From Bradymonas sediminis (GTDB taxonomy: Bacteria; Myxococcota_A; Bradymonadia; Bradymonadales; Bradymonadaceae), in the NCBI RefSeq assembly GCF_003258315.1, contig NZ_CP030032.1, positions 286,001 through 350,000 of the forward strand: DNA of 64,000 nt, in the 5' to 3' direction. Every line of letters starts with the position of its first letter. Position 1 is the stretch's first letter. A program made the position numbers and the translations under genes. The notes under the pieces are model-generated. The model searched no databases, had not been told where the DNA came from, and saw only the letters and a program-made list of their open reading frames with translations. Below are positions 9,516 through 17,743 of this stretch, one piece after another.

Positions 9516-9701
9516 ATGGCACAATTAAAAGTAGAACTTAAGCGCGGCCTGTCGGGTCTGACCGCCAGCCAATTGGGCTCGGTCAAGGGACTCGGACTGC
9601 GCAAACGACATCAAGTAGTAATCATCGAAGACACGCCGTCGATTCGCGGGATGATCAATAAGGTCTCGCATCTGGTTAGTGTTGAAGAATTGGAGGGTTA
9701 A
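9516..9701 (+). CDS. rpmD: 50S ribosomal protein L30
   Basis: L30, 61 residues. LKRGLSGLTASQLGSVKGLG and the IRGMINKVSHLVSVEE end are typical. The gene is lost in some bacteria but retained here. Three bases separate it from rplO. A hairpin made of GTCGCCA (about 9449-9455) and TGGCGAC (9461-9467) lies in the 80-base spacer after rpsE. Confidence 0.95.
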   Translation: MAQLKVELKRGLSGLTASQLGSVKGLGLRKRHQVVIIEDTPSIRGMINKVSHLVSVEELEG

Positions 9702-9704
9702 ACC

Positions 9705-10148
9705 ATGGATCTCAGCGATCTTAAGCCGCCCAAAGGGGCGCACAAAAAGCGGAAGCGAGTTGGCCGTGGTCCCGGTAGTGGTTGGGGCAAAACAAGTGGC
9801 CGTGGTGAGAAGGGACAAAACGCGCGAAGCGGTGGACGTGTCCATCCGAAGTTTGAGGGTGGTCAAACGCCCCTGTCGCGTCGTCTTCCCAAGGTTGGTT
9901 TCACCAACATCCACGCTAAAACCGTGGTATCGGTGAACGTTCGTGACCTGGAGCGAGTCTTTGAAGCAGGCGATCGTGTCGACGAAGAGTCGTTGCGCGC
10001 CAAAGGACTTGTCAAAGGAGCGTGCGATCAGATTAAGATTCTTGGCGCGGGCGAATTGACCAAATCGCTGACCGTAAGCGTAAACAGGTTTAGTTCGACG
10101 GCTCGAGAGAAAATCGAGTCCGCCGGGGGCACCGCAGAGGACGTCTAA
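9705..10148 (+). CDS. rplO: 50S ribosomal protein L15
   Basis: L15, 147 residues. The glycine-rich N-terminus [19 protein letters not shown] and [14 protein letters not shown] are diagnostic. It is directly followed by secY with one base between stop and start codon. Confidence 0.97.
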   Translation: MDLSDLKPPKGAHKKRKRVGRGPGSGWGKTSGRGEKGQNARSGGRVHPKFEGGQTPLSRRLPKVGFTNIHAKTVVSVNVRDLERVFEAGDRVDEESLRAKGLVKGACDQIKILGAGELTKSLTVSVNRFSSTAREKIESAGGTAEDV

Positions 10149-10149
10149 C

Positions 10150-11526
10150 GTGGCTACAAAGTTCACCGACATAACTAAGATTCCGGAGCTCCGGCGCCGG
10201 ATTCTCTTCACTCTGGGCGTTTTTGCCCTGTATCGCCTCGGTGTGTTCATCACGGTCCCGGAGGTTAACGGGGCCGCGATGTCACAGATTGTCGGTGGTG
10301 CGGGTGGCGGCCTGATGGGGCTGGTAAACATGTTTACCGGCGGTGCTCTCGAGATGATGAGCATCTTCGCCCTGGGCATTATGCCCTATATCTCTGCATC
10401 CATTATCCTCCAGTTGATGACGGTGGTCGTTCCGGCGATCGAGCGTCTCAATAAGGAAGGCGAGCAGGGGCGCCAAAAGATCACGCAATACACACGTTAT
10501 GGAACCGTTATCCTTGGAGTGATCCAAGGGTTCGGTATCTCCTTTTATTTGGAGAACCTCCATGAGACCAACCCGAACCTCCACCTCCTGGCCGATACTT
10601 CATCGGCGCTGGATGTTTGGGGGTTTCGGCTTTTAACCTGCCTGACGCTTACGGCCGGCACGGTCTTTCTTATGTGGTTGGGTGAGCAGATCACCGAGCG
10701 CGGGATCGGCAACGGTATTTCCCTGTTGATTATGGGTAGTATCCTCGCCGGATTCCCGAGCACGGTGATTCAACTTTTCACCCAATTGCAAAGCAACGCG
10801 ATTTCGTTGTTCACGCTGATCGCTCTGGCCGTTCTGGGTCTGGGTGTCACGACCTTCATCGTCTTCATGGAGACGGCGGAGCGTCGCGTTCCTTTGCAGT
10901 ACGCAAAGCGAATGGTGGGTCGTCGTATTTACGGCGGTCAAAGTCATCATCTGCCGCTCAAGGTTAATATGGCCGGTGTCATTCCGCCCATTTTCGCCTC
11001 GTCGATGTTGATTTTCCCGACAACGATCGCAAGTTACCTCGGGGATAGCCCGGTTGGGCAGTGGATTCAAACGGTCATGGTGCCTGGTGATTGGCGCTAT
11101 AACCTTATCTACGCCGTGATGCTTATCTTCTTCACGTTCTTCTACACCGCAGTTCAGGTAAACCCGGTGGATATCGCCGATAACCTGAAGAAATCTGGCG
11201 CGTTTGTGCCAGGAATTCGTCCGGGACAGAAGACCGCTGATCATATCGATAGCGTCCTTAGCCGTCTGACCATGGCCGGTTCTATCTACCTTACCGTTGT
11301 TTGTATCATGCCGTTCTTCTTGCAGGACACCATGGGAGTCAGCTTCTTCTTTGGTGGTACAAGCCTGCTGATCGCGGTGGCCGTTGCATTGGATACGGTC
11401 GCTCAGATTGAGAACCACCTTATCACCCGTCATTATGACGAGTTCGGGTCGGTCTCTCGCGGCGATGCTGGCGGCGGTACGAAATCGTCCGGTCGCATCA
11501 AAGGGCGCGAGCCTAGCGATAGCTGA
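10150..11526 (+). CDS. secY: Protein translocase subunit SecY
   Basis: Central channel of the Sec translocon in the inner membrane, 458 residues with ten predicted hydrophobic segments. GTG start one base after rplO. Signatures are FALGIMPYISASIILQLM in TM2 and the cytoplasmic loops GRRIYGGQSHHLPLKVN and VNPVDIADNLKKSGAFVPGIRPG. The C-terminal tail is about 20 residues longer than in E. coli and glycine-, serine- and lysine-rich. Confidence 0.98.
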   Translation: MATKFTDITKIPELRRRILFTLGVFALYRLGVFITVPEVNGAAMSQIVGGAGGGLMGLVNMFTGGALEMMSIFALGIMPYISASIILQLMTVVVPAIERLNKEGEQGRQKITQYTRYGTVILGVIQGFGISFYLENLHETNPNLHLLADTSSALDVWGFRLLTCLTLTAGTVFLMWLGEQITERGIGNGISLLIMGSILAGFPSTVIQLFTQLQSNAISLFTLIALAVLGLGVTTFIVFMETAERRVPLQYAKRMVGRRIYGGQSHHLPLKVNMAGVIPPIFASSMLIFPTTIASYLGDSPVGQWIQTVMVPGDWRYNLIYAVMLIFFTFFYTAVQVNPVDIADNLKKSGAFVPGIRPGQKTADHIDSVLSRLTMAGSIYLTVVCIMPFFLQDTMGVSFFFGGTSLLIAVAVALDTVAQIENHLITRHYDEFGSVSRGDAGGGTKSSGRIKGREPSDS

Positions 11527-11564
11527 TTGGCGTATTCGGAAGTTTTTTAATTTATTCATTTGTG

Positions 11565-11594
11565 ACACGCCCACGGAAATTTTCCGGGGCGTGT
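11565..11594 (+). other. Hairpin before adk
   Basis: Bases 11565-11572 pair with 11587-11594, and an inner CGGAAA/TTTCCG stem continues it after one bulged base. It sits between secY and adk without a T-run, so it may moderate rather than end transcription. Confidence 0.4.
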
Positions 11595-11619
11595 TGCCAA
11601 TTCAGATTGGAGTTGTGTC

Positions 11620-12258
11620 ATGGCCAAAACAAGGTTGATGATGTTGGGGCCACCGGGTGCCGGCAAAGGAACCCAGGCGCAACGTCTGTCGGATCATCTC
11701 AACGTGCCTCAGATTTCCACCGGAGATATGTTGCGCAACGCGAGGCGAAGCGGCAGCGAGCTGGGGCTTAAGGCCGCGGCATTCATGGACGCCGGGGACC
11801 TGGTTCCCGACGACGTGGTTATCGGCCTGGTTGCCGAGCGTCTCAAAGAGTCCGATGCCGAGAACGGTTTTATTTTGGACGGGTTCCCACGAACGGTTGA
11901 GCAGGCCGAAGCGCTTGAAGCGATGGGCGTGAAGCTTGAGGCAGTCGTCAATATCGTGGTGAGCGAGGACGAGGTCATCCGCCGTCTGGGCGGAAGACTG
12001 AGTTGTCCAAACTGCGGCGCCTCGTTTCACTCAGAATTTCAGCCGCCCAAGGTGGAGGGAATCTGCGATGAGTGCGGGAGCCCCTTGATGCGCCGTGAGG
12101 ATGATAGGCCTGAGGCTATTCGTGGTCGATTGGTCGCCTATAACGCCAAGACCCAACCCCTGGTGGAGTATTATCGTCAGGTGGGTGTTTTGCGCGAGAT
12201 CGATGGCGTCGGATCTCCCGATCACGTTTATGAGCGTCTTTTGAAGGCGATCGACTGA
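11620..12258 (+). CDS. adk: Adenylate kinase
   Basis: Adenylate kinase, 212 residues, interconverts ATP plus AMP and two ADP in the cytoplasm. The P-loop GPPGAGKGT is at residues 10-18 and DGFPRTVEQAEAL is the NMP-binding region. The lid carries a four-cysteine zinc site (CPNC and CDEC), the long form of the enzyme. It follows secY as in many spc operons and is closed by a terminator that overlaps its stop. Confidence 0.97.
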   Translation: MAKTRLMMLGPPGAGKGTQAQRLSDHLNVPQISTGDMLRNARRSGSELGLKAAAFMDAGDLVPDDVVIGLVAERLKESDAENGFILDGFPRTVEQAEALEAMGVKLEAVVNIVVSEDEVIRRLGGRLSCPNCGASFHSEFQPPKVEGICDECGSPLMRREDDRPEAIRGRLVAYNAKTQPLVEYYRQVGVLREIDGVGSPDHVYERLLKAID

Positions 12259-12270
12259 AGATCGCCTTTT
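12244..12270 (+). terminator. Intrinsic terminator of adk
   Basis: AAGGCGAT pairs with ATCGCCTT around the adk stop codon and is followed by T residues to 12270. Just after it, GGCGGC-TTCG-GCCGCC (12272-12287) forms a second very stable UUCG tetraloop hairpin. Together they likely end the S10/spc transcript. Confidence 0.7.
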
Positions 12271-12376
12271 CGGCGGCTTCGGCCGCCAGAAGATCCCCTC
12301 AAACAGTAGATTTCGCAGTTTTGTGGTCTATTTGAAGGGCGTATTTTATTATTTTAGCTAGCTTTTGCAGGTCAAC

Positions 12377-12405
12377 TTGACACTCCTCGGGCGGCTGTGT
12401 ATGTA
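12377..12405 (+). promoter_or_regulatory. Candidate promoter for infA-rpmJ-rpsM-rpsK
   Basis: A perfect -35 TTGACA at 12377-12382, a 17-base spacer and TATGTA at 12400-12405, with TG two bases before it as in extended -10 promoters. It lies in the 250-base gap between the adk terminator and infA, where a new transcript has to start. Confidence 0.5.
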
Positions 12406-12508
12406 ACGCCCCCTTGCCTTGCCGATCCTCCACGCATTTTTGTGGACATGGCAGTCAGGTAATTCTGCATTTAATTCGCATCGCATAAGCATTCGGGTAG
12501 CCGACATT

Positions 12509-12727
12509 ATGGCAAAAGAAGAAGCAATTGAAGTCGAAGGTACCGTGGTTGAACCGTTGCCCAACGCCATGTTCCGAGTGGAACTGGAGAACGGACACAA
12601 CGTTTTGGCCCATATCTCTGGGAAGATGAGGATGCATTATATCAAGATCCTCCCTGGAGATACTGTCACGGTGGAGCTGTCTCCGTACGATTTGACGCGC
12701 GGCAGGATCGTCTACCGCCAGAAATGA
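12509..12727 (+). CDS. infA: Translation initiation factor IF-1
   Basis: IF-1, 72 residues, an S1/OB-fold protein that occupies the A site during initiation. The start at 12509 gives [13 protein letters not shown]; a longer in-frame reading from 12419 adds a tail foreign to the family. EMGHVL-type core [20 protein letters not shown] and [12 protein letters not shown] are clear. No map gene precedes it. Confidence 0.96.
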   Translation: MAKEEAIEVEGTVVEPLPNAMFRVELENGHNVLAHISGKMRMHYIKILPGDTVTVELSPYDLTRGRIVYRQK

Positions 12728-12801
12728 TGTCGGCACGCTTCGTGTCCTTATGATAATTTACGCTCGGCATCGATCGTATGCGCGGGCAACCAGGTGAAAT
12801 C

Positions 12802-12915
12802 ATGAAAGTTCGACCGTCTGTTAAGAAAATCTGCGACAAGTGCAAAGTCATCCGCCGTAAAGGTGTGGTTCGGGTCATTTGTGTGAACCCGCGCCATAAA
12901 CAGCGCCAGGGTTGA
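12802..12915 (+). CDS. rpmJ: 50S ribosomal protein L36, zinc-binding form
   Basis: L36, 37 residues, ATG at 12802 and TGA at 12913. Zinc ligands C11, C14, C27 and H32 are all present, so this is the zinc-containing form. It lies 74 bases after infA and 77 before rpsM, its usual place. Confidence 0.95.
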   Translation: MKVRPSVKKICDKCKVIRRKGVVRVICVNPRHKQRQG

Positions 12916-12992
12916 TTTTAGGTGGCCGTGTAGTGACTATATGGCCTTTAGTTTGTCGATAATTAAATTACTGAAAGATAAGGAGTCATCCC

Positions 12993-13361
12993 GTGGCACG
13001 TATCGCAGGTGTTGACTTGCCGCGCCGAAAGCGGCTGGACGTTGCATTGACCTATATTTATGGCGTTGGAGATACCCTGGCGAAAGAGATTGTCGCCAAG
13101 ACCGGTATCGAAGACTCGACCAAAGTTCAGGACCTGACCGAAGAAGAAGTGCGTTTGATACGTAACTTGCTCGAGGCAGAGTACACCGTGGAAGGCGATC
13201 TGCGACGTGAGATCCAGGGCAATATTAAGCGCCTCAAGGATCTCAACTGCTATCGTGGCATCCGCCACCGCAAAGGTTTGCCCGTTCGCGGTCAGCGCAC
13301 GCGCACCAATGCGCGCAGTCGACGCGGACCGCGTCGCGCGATGGTTCGTAAACGCAAATAA
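12993..13361 (+). CDS. rpsM: 30S ribosomal protein S13
   Basis: S13, 122 residues, in the 30S head contacting the P-site tRNA. GTG start at 12993 after [27 protein letters not shown] and the basic tail [16 protein letters not shown] are diagnostic. Confidence 0.97.
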   Translation: MARIAGVDLPRRKRLDVALTYIYGVGDTLAKEIVAKTGIEDSTKVQDLTEEEVRLIRNLLEAEYTVEGDLRREIQGNIKRLKDLNCYRGIRHRKGLPVRGQRTRTNARSRRGPRRAMVRKRK

Positions 13362-13495
13362 GCAGGCATTGCCCGGCGTGACTGGTTTCCAGCACGCGGG
13401 GTCTTTGCATCGACTCAAAATTTATTGTGGTTTCCCGACCACCCTCGTTCCAGCGCAAGTTGGGGCCGGGGCGCGCGCGGGCGAACGGAGAGAGA

Positions 13496-13894
13496 ATGGT
13501 CAAGGGTAAGACGAAAAAGCGGACGAAGGCGAAAGCTCGTTCCAGTGTGCAGGTGGGCATCGCCCATATCCATGCAACGTTTAATAATACGTTGATTACG
13601 ATCACGGACACCAACGGTAACGCGTTGTCCTGGTCGAGCGCGGGTTCGCGTGGATTCAAAGGTTCGCGTAAATCGACGCCGTACGCAGCAGGCGTGGCCG
13701 CGGAAGATGCCGCGCGTAAGGCTCAAGAGTTGTACGGTCTCAAGAAGATCTCCGTATATCTTAAGGGACCGGGCACCGGACGGGAGTCGGCCATGCGCTC
13801 GCTTCAGTCGGCGGGACTTAAGATTACCAAGATCCGCGACGTAACGCCGTTGCCTCATAACGGTTGCCGCTCGCCCAAACGTCGCCGCGTCTAA
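13496..13894 (+). CDS. rpsK: 30S ribosomal protein S11
   Basis: S11, 132 residues, on the 30S platform. The ATG at 13496 after GGAGAGAG gives [18 protein letters not shown]; an upstream in-frame ATG at 13427 is rejected. The [18 protein letters not shown] and [18 protein letters not shown] segments are typical. rpsD should follow but does not. Confidence 0.97.
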   Translation: MVKGKTKKRTKAKARSSVQVGIAHIHATFNNTLITITDTNGNALSWSSAGSRGFKGSRKSTPYAAGVAAEDAARKAQELYGLKKISVYLKGPGTGRESAMRSLQSAGLKITKIRDVTPLPHNGCRSPKRRRV

Positions 13895-13919
13895 TTCGGT
13901 CGACGTATTGTATTGTATA

Positions 13920-13925
13920 TATAAT
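13920..13925 (+). promoter_or_regulatory. Candidate -10 element upstream of rpoA
   Basis: A perfect TATAAT in an AT-rich stretch (13909-13940) between rpsK and rpoA. No good -35 is seen (TTCGGT at 13895-13900 with a 19-base spacer is the best). It may give rpoA-rplQ their own promoter. Confidence 0.35.
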
Positions 13926-13948
13926 TTCGAATAATTGATTTGGTGCCG

Positions 13949-13981
13949 CCCAGGCCCTGGCTCTCACAGAGCCAGGCTGGG
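13949..13981 (+). other. Hairpin in rpoA leader
   Basis: CCTGGCTC at 13956-13963 pairs with GAGCCAGG at 13969-13976 around TCACA, and outer CCCAG (13949-13953) pairs with CTGGG (13977-13981). It sits 41 bases before the rpoA start and could be a control structure; no T-run follows. Confidence 0.4.
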
Positions 13982-14022
13982 TATGGGCCAAACCTAGAAT
14001 ACGTGGTGCGGAGGCATATTCC

Positions 14023-15027
14023 ATGTTTCACCAAAACTGGCGAGACCTGATCAAGCCTCGTGAAGTGTCAATTGACCAGCGCTCGAAATCAGAGACATAT
14101 ACGAAATTCGTATGTGAGCCTCTTGAGAGTGGCTACGGAATCACGGTCGGTAACGCGCTTCGACGAATTTTATTGAGTAGCATCGTGGGCTCAGCGGTTA
14201 CGAAACTGCGGCTCGAGGGTGCCCTTCATGAATTCACGAGTCTCCCGGAGATCAAAGAAGATGTCTCCGACATCGTACTGAATCTTAAGGAGTTGCGTCT
14301 TAATTTGCTCAGCGATGAGCGTCAGGTCGTCGATATTGATATCGAAGGCCCGAAAGTCGTCACCGGCGCCGATGTAGAAGTCAGTGGCAACGTCGAGGTT
14401 CTTAATAAGGACCACGTCATCGCAACGGTAAGTGAGGGTGGACGCCTTCAGATGCAGTTGACGGTTGATCATGGGCGGGGCTATGTGCCCGCCAATCAGA
14501 ATAAGGAAGAAGAGGATCCGATCGGCACCATTGCCATCGACAGCCTCTTTAGCCCGATTCGAAAGGTTAATTATAAGATTACGAATGCTCGTGTCGGTCG
14601 TCGTACTGACTACGACAAGCTTACGCTCGAGGTGTGGACGGACGGTTCCGTTCTTCCCGAGGACGCGGTCGCTTACGCGGCTAAGATTCTCAAAGAGCAG
14701 CTGACGATCTTCATTAACTTCGACGAAACTGCTGAGCCGCAAGTCGCGACTCTCGAAGAGACGCCCGATTTTAATGAGAATCTTTTGAAGCCGATTTCGG
14801 AGCTTGACCTGTCCGTTCGAAGCTTCAACTGCCTGCAAAGCGCGGGTATTCAATATGTCGGTGACCTGGTCCAAAAGACCGAGCCCGAGATGCTGAAGAC
14901 GAAGAACTTTGGGCGAAAATCGCTTAAAGAAATTAGAGAATTGCTCGCCGAAATGGACCTCGAGTTGGGAACGGTCATTGAAAATTGGCCGCCCAAAGAC
15001 CTTGAGAAGCTGTCCGCTGAGGCTTAA
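14023..15027 (+). CDS. rpoA: DNA-directed RNA polymerase alpha subunit
   Basis: RNA polymerase alpha subunit, 334 residues. The N-terminal domain (residues 1-230) dimerises and scaffolds beta and beta-prime; [17 protein letters not shown] is diagnostic. The C-terminal domain (about 255-325) binds DNA UP elements and activators; [17 protein letters not shown] and [14 protein letters not shown] are clear. Normal length. Directly follows rpsK because rpsD is absent. Confidence 0.98.
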   Translation: MFHQNWRDLIKPREVSIDQRSKSETYTKFVCEPLESGYGITVGNALRRILLSSIVGSAVTKLRLEGALHEFTSLPEIKEDVSDIVLNLKELRLNLLSDERQVVDIDIEGPKVVTGADVEVSGNVEVLNKDHVIATVSEGGRLQMQLTVDHGRGYVPANQNKEEEDPIGTIAIDSLFSPIRKVNYKITNARVGRRTDYDKLTLEVWTDGSVLPEDAVAYAAKILKEQLTIFINFDETAEPQVATLEETPDFNENLLKPISELDLSVRSFNCLQSAGIQYVGDLVQKTEPEMLKTKNFGRKSLKEIRELLAEMDLELGTVIENWPPKDLEKLSAEA

Positions 15028-15063
15028 TCAGGGTTGAGCCCGTTACGTTTGAAGGATTAATAT

Positions 15064-15516
15064 ATGCGACATCGCAAATCAGGACGCAAACTCAATATGG
15101 AAGCGGCCCATCGCAAGGCCGTTCTGCATAATATGGCGCGCAGCCTGGTCCAGTATGAACTGGTCCAGACTACCGACGCGAAAGCCAAAGAGCTGCGTCG
15201 CATCGCCGACCGACTGATCACCTTGGGTAAGAAAGATACGGTTCACGCTCGCCGTCAGGCTCGCGCCGTACTTCAGGACCCCGCTCTCGTTGGAAAGGTC
15301 TTTGATGACCTCGCCAAACGTGAAGCTGTGGCTTCCCGCGCTGGTGGATACTCGCGACTTGTCAAAGTCGGTAATCGTAAGGGCGACAACGCTCCGATTA
15401 CGCGTATCTCCTGGGTTGGATCCAACCTCGAGAACACCGAGGCGCTTCGTTACCCCGCTCATATTCGGGACCTTATCGAAGCAGAGGACGTCGAAGAAGA
15501 GACGGCCGAAGCCTAA
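15064..15516 (+). CDS. rplQ: 50S ribosomal protein L17
   Basis: L17, 150 residues, near the tunnel exit. MRHRKSGRKLNMEAAHRKA is diagnostic. A C-terminal part of about 30 residues after GDNAPITRISWVG is acidic (EAEDVEEETAEA) and longer than the E. coli protein. Last gene of the cluster. Confidence 0.97.
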   Translation: MRHRKSGRKLNMEAAHRKAVLHNMARSLVQYELVQTTDAKAKELRRIADRLITLGKKDTVHARRQARAVLQDPALVGKVFDDLAKREAVASRAGGYSRLVKVGNRKGDNAPITRISWVGSNLENTEALRYPAHIRDLIEAEDVEEETAEA

Positions 15517-15542
15517 GTTTAATCGTGTGATTTAACGCGATG

Positions 15543-15582
15543 ACAAAGCCCCGGGCGCGCTAAGCGCCCGGGGCTTTGTTGC
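15543..15582 (+). terminator. Terminator of the rpoA-rplQ transcript
   Basis: Sixteen perfect pairs, 15543-15558 with 15564-15579, loop GCTAA. The stem ends in CTTTGTT, so the T-run is partly inside the stem. A-rich on the other side, so it may work in both directions. Confidence 0.75.
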
Positions 15583-15656
15583 GTTTGCGATTCGCGATTA
15601 TTAGCCCGTGCGACTTTCGCAATACCTTGGGTCGCGTTGCACCGGTTATTTGGAAA

Positions 15657-15697
15657 CCAAAACGCCCCGGGAGCCTCGTAAAAGGCTCGCCGGGGCG
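15657..15697 (-). terminator. Terminator of the spt transcript
   Basis: CGCCCCGG (15663-15670) pairs with CCGGGGCG (15690-15697) and inner GAGCC (15671-15675) with GGCTC (15684-15688). Read on the minus strand it is followed by TTTTGG, and it lies 40 bases past the stop of the minus-strand gene. Confidence 0.7.
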
Positions 15698-15736
15698 CGT
15701 TCGTGTCGGTTGGGCTTGTTGGGGCCCAAAAGCCGC

Positions 15737-17002
15737 TTAAATCGTGCCGAGCGGCTTCGCGATGACGTCTTCAATGATGGTGCAGGCTTCGTCGATGTCG
15801 GCCTTTGTCAATTGCGATGAAACCGAGATGCGGAAGCGGCGAGTATGCGCCTCGACCGCCGGGAAGTCGACCGGCTGCAAGAAGAGTCCTCGGCGCTGGC
15901 ATTCGACCGCCATCGAGTAGAGCTGGCGGCCGTCCGAGCCCACGATGATTGGGATGATCTGCGACTGCGACAGGCCGGTATCAAGATTCAGCGTGTCGAG
16001 ATTCTCACGGAAGTATTTCACGTTCTCCCACAACTTCTCGCGCATGCTGGTGTCCGTCGTGCCAATCTCCAGCGACTTCATCATCCCCGCGACGATGGGT
16101 GGCGGAAGGGCGCATGAGAATTGGAAGGGCGAGGCATAATATTTGATATAGTCGATGATCGACTGGTTCGCGCAGACAAATCCGCCCACTCCGCCGAAGG
16201 ATTTGCTCAGCGTGCCGAAGCTAATACCGATGGCGTCTTCGAGCCCGAAATGCTCGGCCACGCCGCTGCCGGTCTCGCCGAAGAGCAGGGTGGAGTGCGC
16301 CTCATCGCAGTAGATGGGCACGTTGTGGGTCTTCGCGACCTCAACGATCGGCGGCAGGTCACACAGGTCGCCGTCCATCGAGTACACGCCCTCGACCACG
16401 ATGAGTCGACGCTTGCCAGCGTGCTTGCTGAGCACGGCGTCCAAGCTCTCCGCGTCGTTATGCGCGAAGCTAGCCAGGGTCGCCCCGGCGAGTTTCGCGC
16501 CGTCGATGATGCTTCGGTGGCATTTGGCGTCGATGACCAGGACGTCGCCCTTTCGAAGCAATCCCTGGATCGCGCCGATATTGCCGCCCAACCCACTCGA
16601 GAAGAGCATCGCCGCATCTTTGTGCTTGAACTTCGCCAGCGCCGCGGCGAATTGCTCGTGCAGATCGAATGTCCCCGAGAGCATAGCGGCTCCCGACGCG
16701 CCCAATCCATATTTGTCGGTGGCTTCTTTGGCCGCCGCCAGAACTTCCGGGTGGGTCGATAGTCCCAGATAATTATACGAGGTCAGGTTGATGATATCTC
16801 GAATCTGGCCGTCGAAATTATTCTGGATGCTGGTTCGCGGCGTCGGAGATGCCTGCAGGGGCTGCTCATAGAGGCTCATCCCGAGCTTGATATCCGGAAC
16901 GGCTGCCCAGGCTTGGAAGTCTTCGGGCGGCGCGAGAACGTCCGGGTTATCATTCCAACCGAAATCCGCGAGGCCGAATTTTAGGGGATCAATGTCTTTC
17001 AT
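15737..17002 (-). CDS. spt: Serine palmitoyltransferase-type alpha-oxoamine synthase
   Basis: PLP enzyme of the alpha-oxoamine synthase family, 421 residues, which condenses an amino acid with an acyl thioester. The PLP lysine is K267 in GTLSKSFGG, the PLP-nitrogen aspartate is D233 in YCDEAHS, and the stacking histidine is H162 in AKCHRSI. AONS, KBL and serine palmitoyltransferase share this fold. Serine palmitoyltransferase is favoured because an acyl carrier protein gene lies 96 bases upstream on the same strand, and homologues of bacterial ceramide synthase and ceramide reductase are encoded divergently. There are no biotin or threonine-degradation genes nearby. N-terminal residues 1-60 are a family-typical extension. 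The likely product is 3-ketosphinganine made from serine and acyl-ACP. Confidence 0.85.
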   Translation of the reverse strand: MKDIDPLKFGLADFGWNDNPDVLAPPEDFQAWAAVPDIKLGMSLYEQPLQASPTPRTSIQNNFDGQIRDIINLTSYNYLGLSTHPEVLAAAKEATDKYGLGASGAAMLSGTFDLHEQFAAALAKFKHKDAAMLFSSGLGGNIGAIQGLLRKGDVLVIDAKCHRSIIDGAKLAGATLASFAHNDAESLDAVLSKHAGKRRLIVVEGVYSMDGDLCDLPPIVEVAKTHNVPIYCDEAHSTLLFGETGSGVAEHFGLEDAIGISFGTLSKSFGGVGGFVCANQSIIDYIKYYASPFQFSCALPPPIVAGMMKSLEIGTTDTSMREKLWENVKYFRENLDTLNLDTGLSQSQIIPIIVGSDGRQLYSMAVECQRRGLFLQPVDFPAVEAHTRRFRISVSSQLTKADIDEACTIIEDVIAKPLGTI

Positions 17003-17098
17003 ATTACAAGCTTAGCTGTGGATTCGACGCGCGGCGCGTTTGGTGCCCGCGTAGGTCGGCGTGTTGCGCCATGCCGGGGAGCCGGCGGATTCGAGCGA

Positions 17099-17338
17099 TC
17101 AGATATATTTCATGAAGTGGTCGGCGAGCTGGTCGATCGACTCGACCTCGGCAAGCTCGGCGCGCGGCACCTTGATGTTCATCTCGCGCATCGACGCCGT
17201 GACGACTTCGAGCATATCGAGGCTGTTCGCGCCGAAGTCGCGGAAGGTTTCGGCGAATTCGAGGTCCTCTTCTTCGACGTCTTCGATCTGTTCGACGACG
17301 TGTTTACGGATGATGGCAATGACTTCGTCTCGGGTCAT
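17099..17338 (-). CDS. Acyl carrier protein (sphingolipid-type)
   Basis: Acyl carrier protein, 79 residues. The phosphopantetheine serine is S39 in DFGANSLDMLEVV. The helical fold is complete, but the sequence differs from housekeeping AcpP (IEDVEEEDLEFAETF, and KVPRAELAEVESIDQL in place of the usual DEEAEKI segment). It precedes spt on the minus strand and probably feeds it acyl chains, as the dedicated ACP does in Caulobacter ceramide synthesis. Confidence 0.9.
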   Translation of the reverse strand: MTRDEVIAIIRKHVVEQIEDVEEEDLEFAETFRDFGANSLDMLEVVTASMREMNIKVPRAELAEVESIDQLADHFMKYI

Positions 17339-17418
17339 GAGTCTTCTCGGGTCGGTGGGTATAGGTTTAGATTGCGCGTGCTTAAAGGTTGGTAGCGCTA
17401 GGCGTCGCAGTAACTTTT

Positions 17419-17449
17419 TCTATATTTTAGAAAGTTTAAGCCGTGTCAA
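17419..17449 (-). promoter_or_regulatory. Candidate promoter of acp-spt
   Basis: On the minus strand a perfect TTGACA (17449-17444) is followed by an AT-rich stretch that holds TATAGA at 17424-17419 (19-base spacer) or AATATA at 17 bases. The -35 is good and the -10 ambiguous. It lies about 80-110 bases before the acp start. Confidence 0.4.
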
Positions 17450-17594
17450 CGCTTAGCTTTAACGTCATGCATGTAGCTTTTGGCGGCCCCAAATTCAAGC
17501 ATCGAAACCGGACAAGGGGTCGGAATGGTTCGGGTTTTTTAATGACTCCCACCCATCGGACTTTGTGTGTTTCTGTGCTGGTGAACTCGATTTA

Positions 17595-17630
17595 GATACG
17601 GTATCGAGTGGCGCGCGGCGATACCGTATC
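17595..17630. promoter_or_regulatory. Paired palindromic operator between divergent sphingolipid genes
   Basis: Two 11-base palindromes, GATACGGTATC (17595-17605) and GATACCGTATC (17620-17630), with centres 25 bases apart. The outer arms are also perfect inverted repeats of each other over 12 bases. This layout fits two dimers of a TetR-like or similar repressor. It sits in the 405-base divergent intergenic region 17339-17743. Confidence 0.55.
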
Positions 17631-17743
17631 GGAAGTCGGCCGGCCCGCGTTTGCCCGGCTGGCGTCGACCCGGTCGCGCCCAACCCATAATTATATAAAG
17701 ATATTCGGGCTATTCTCTCGAGCTTAAGTTGTCGGAGGCGTGT

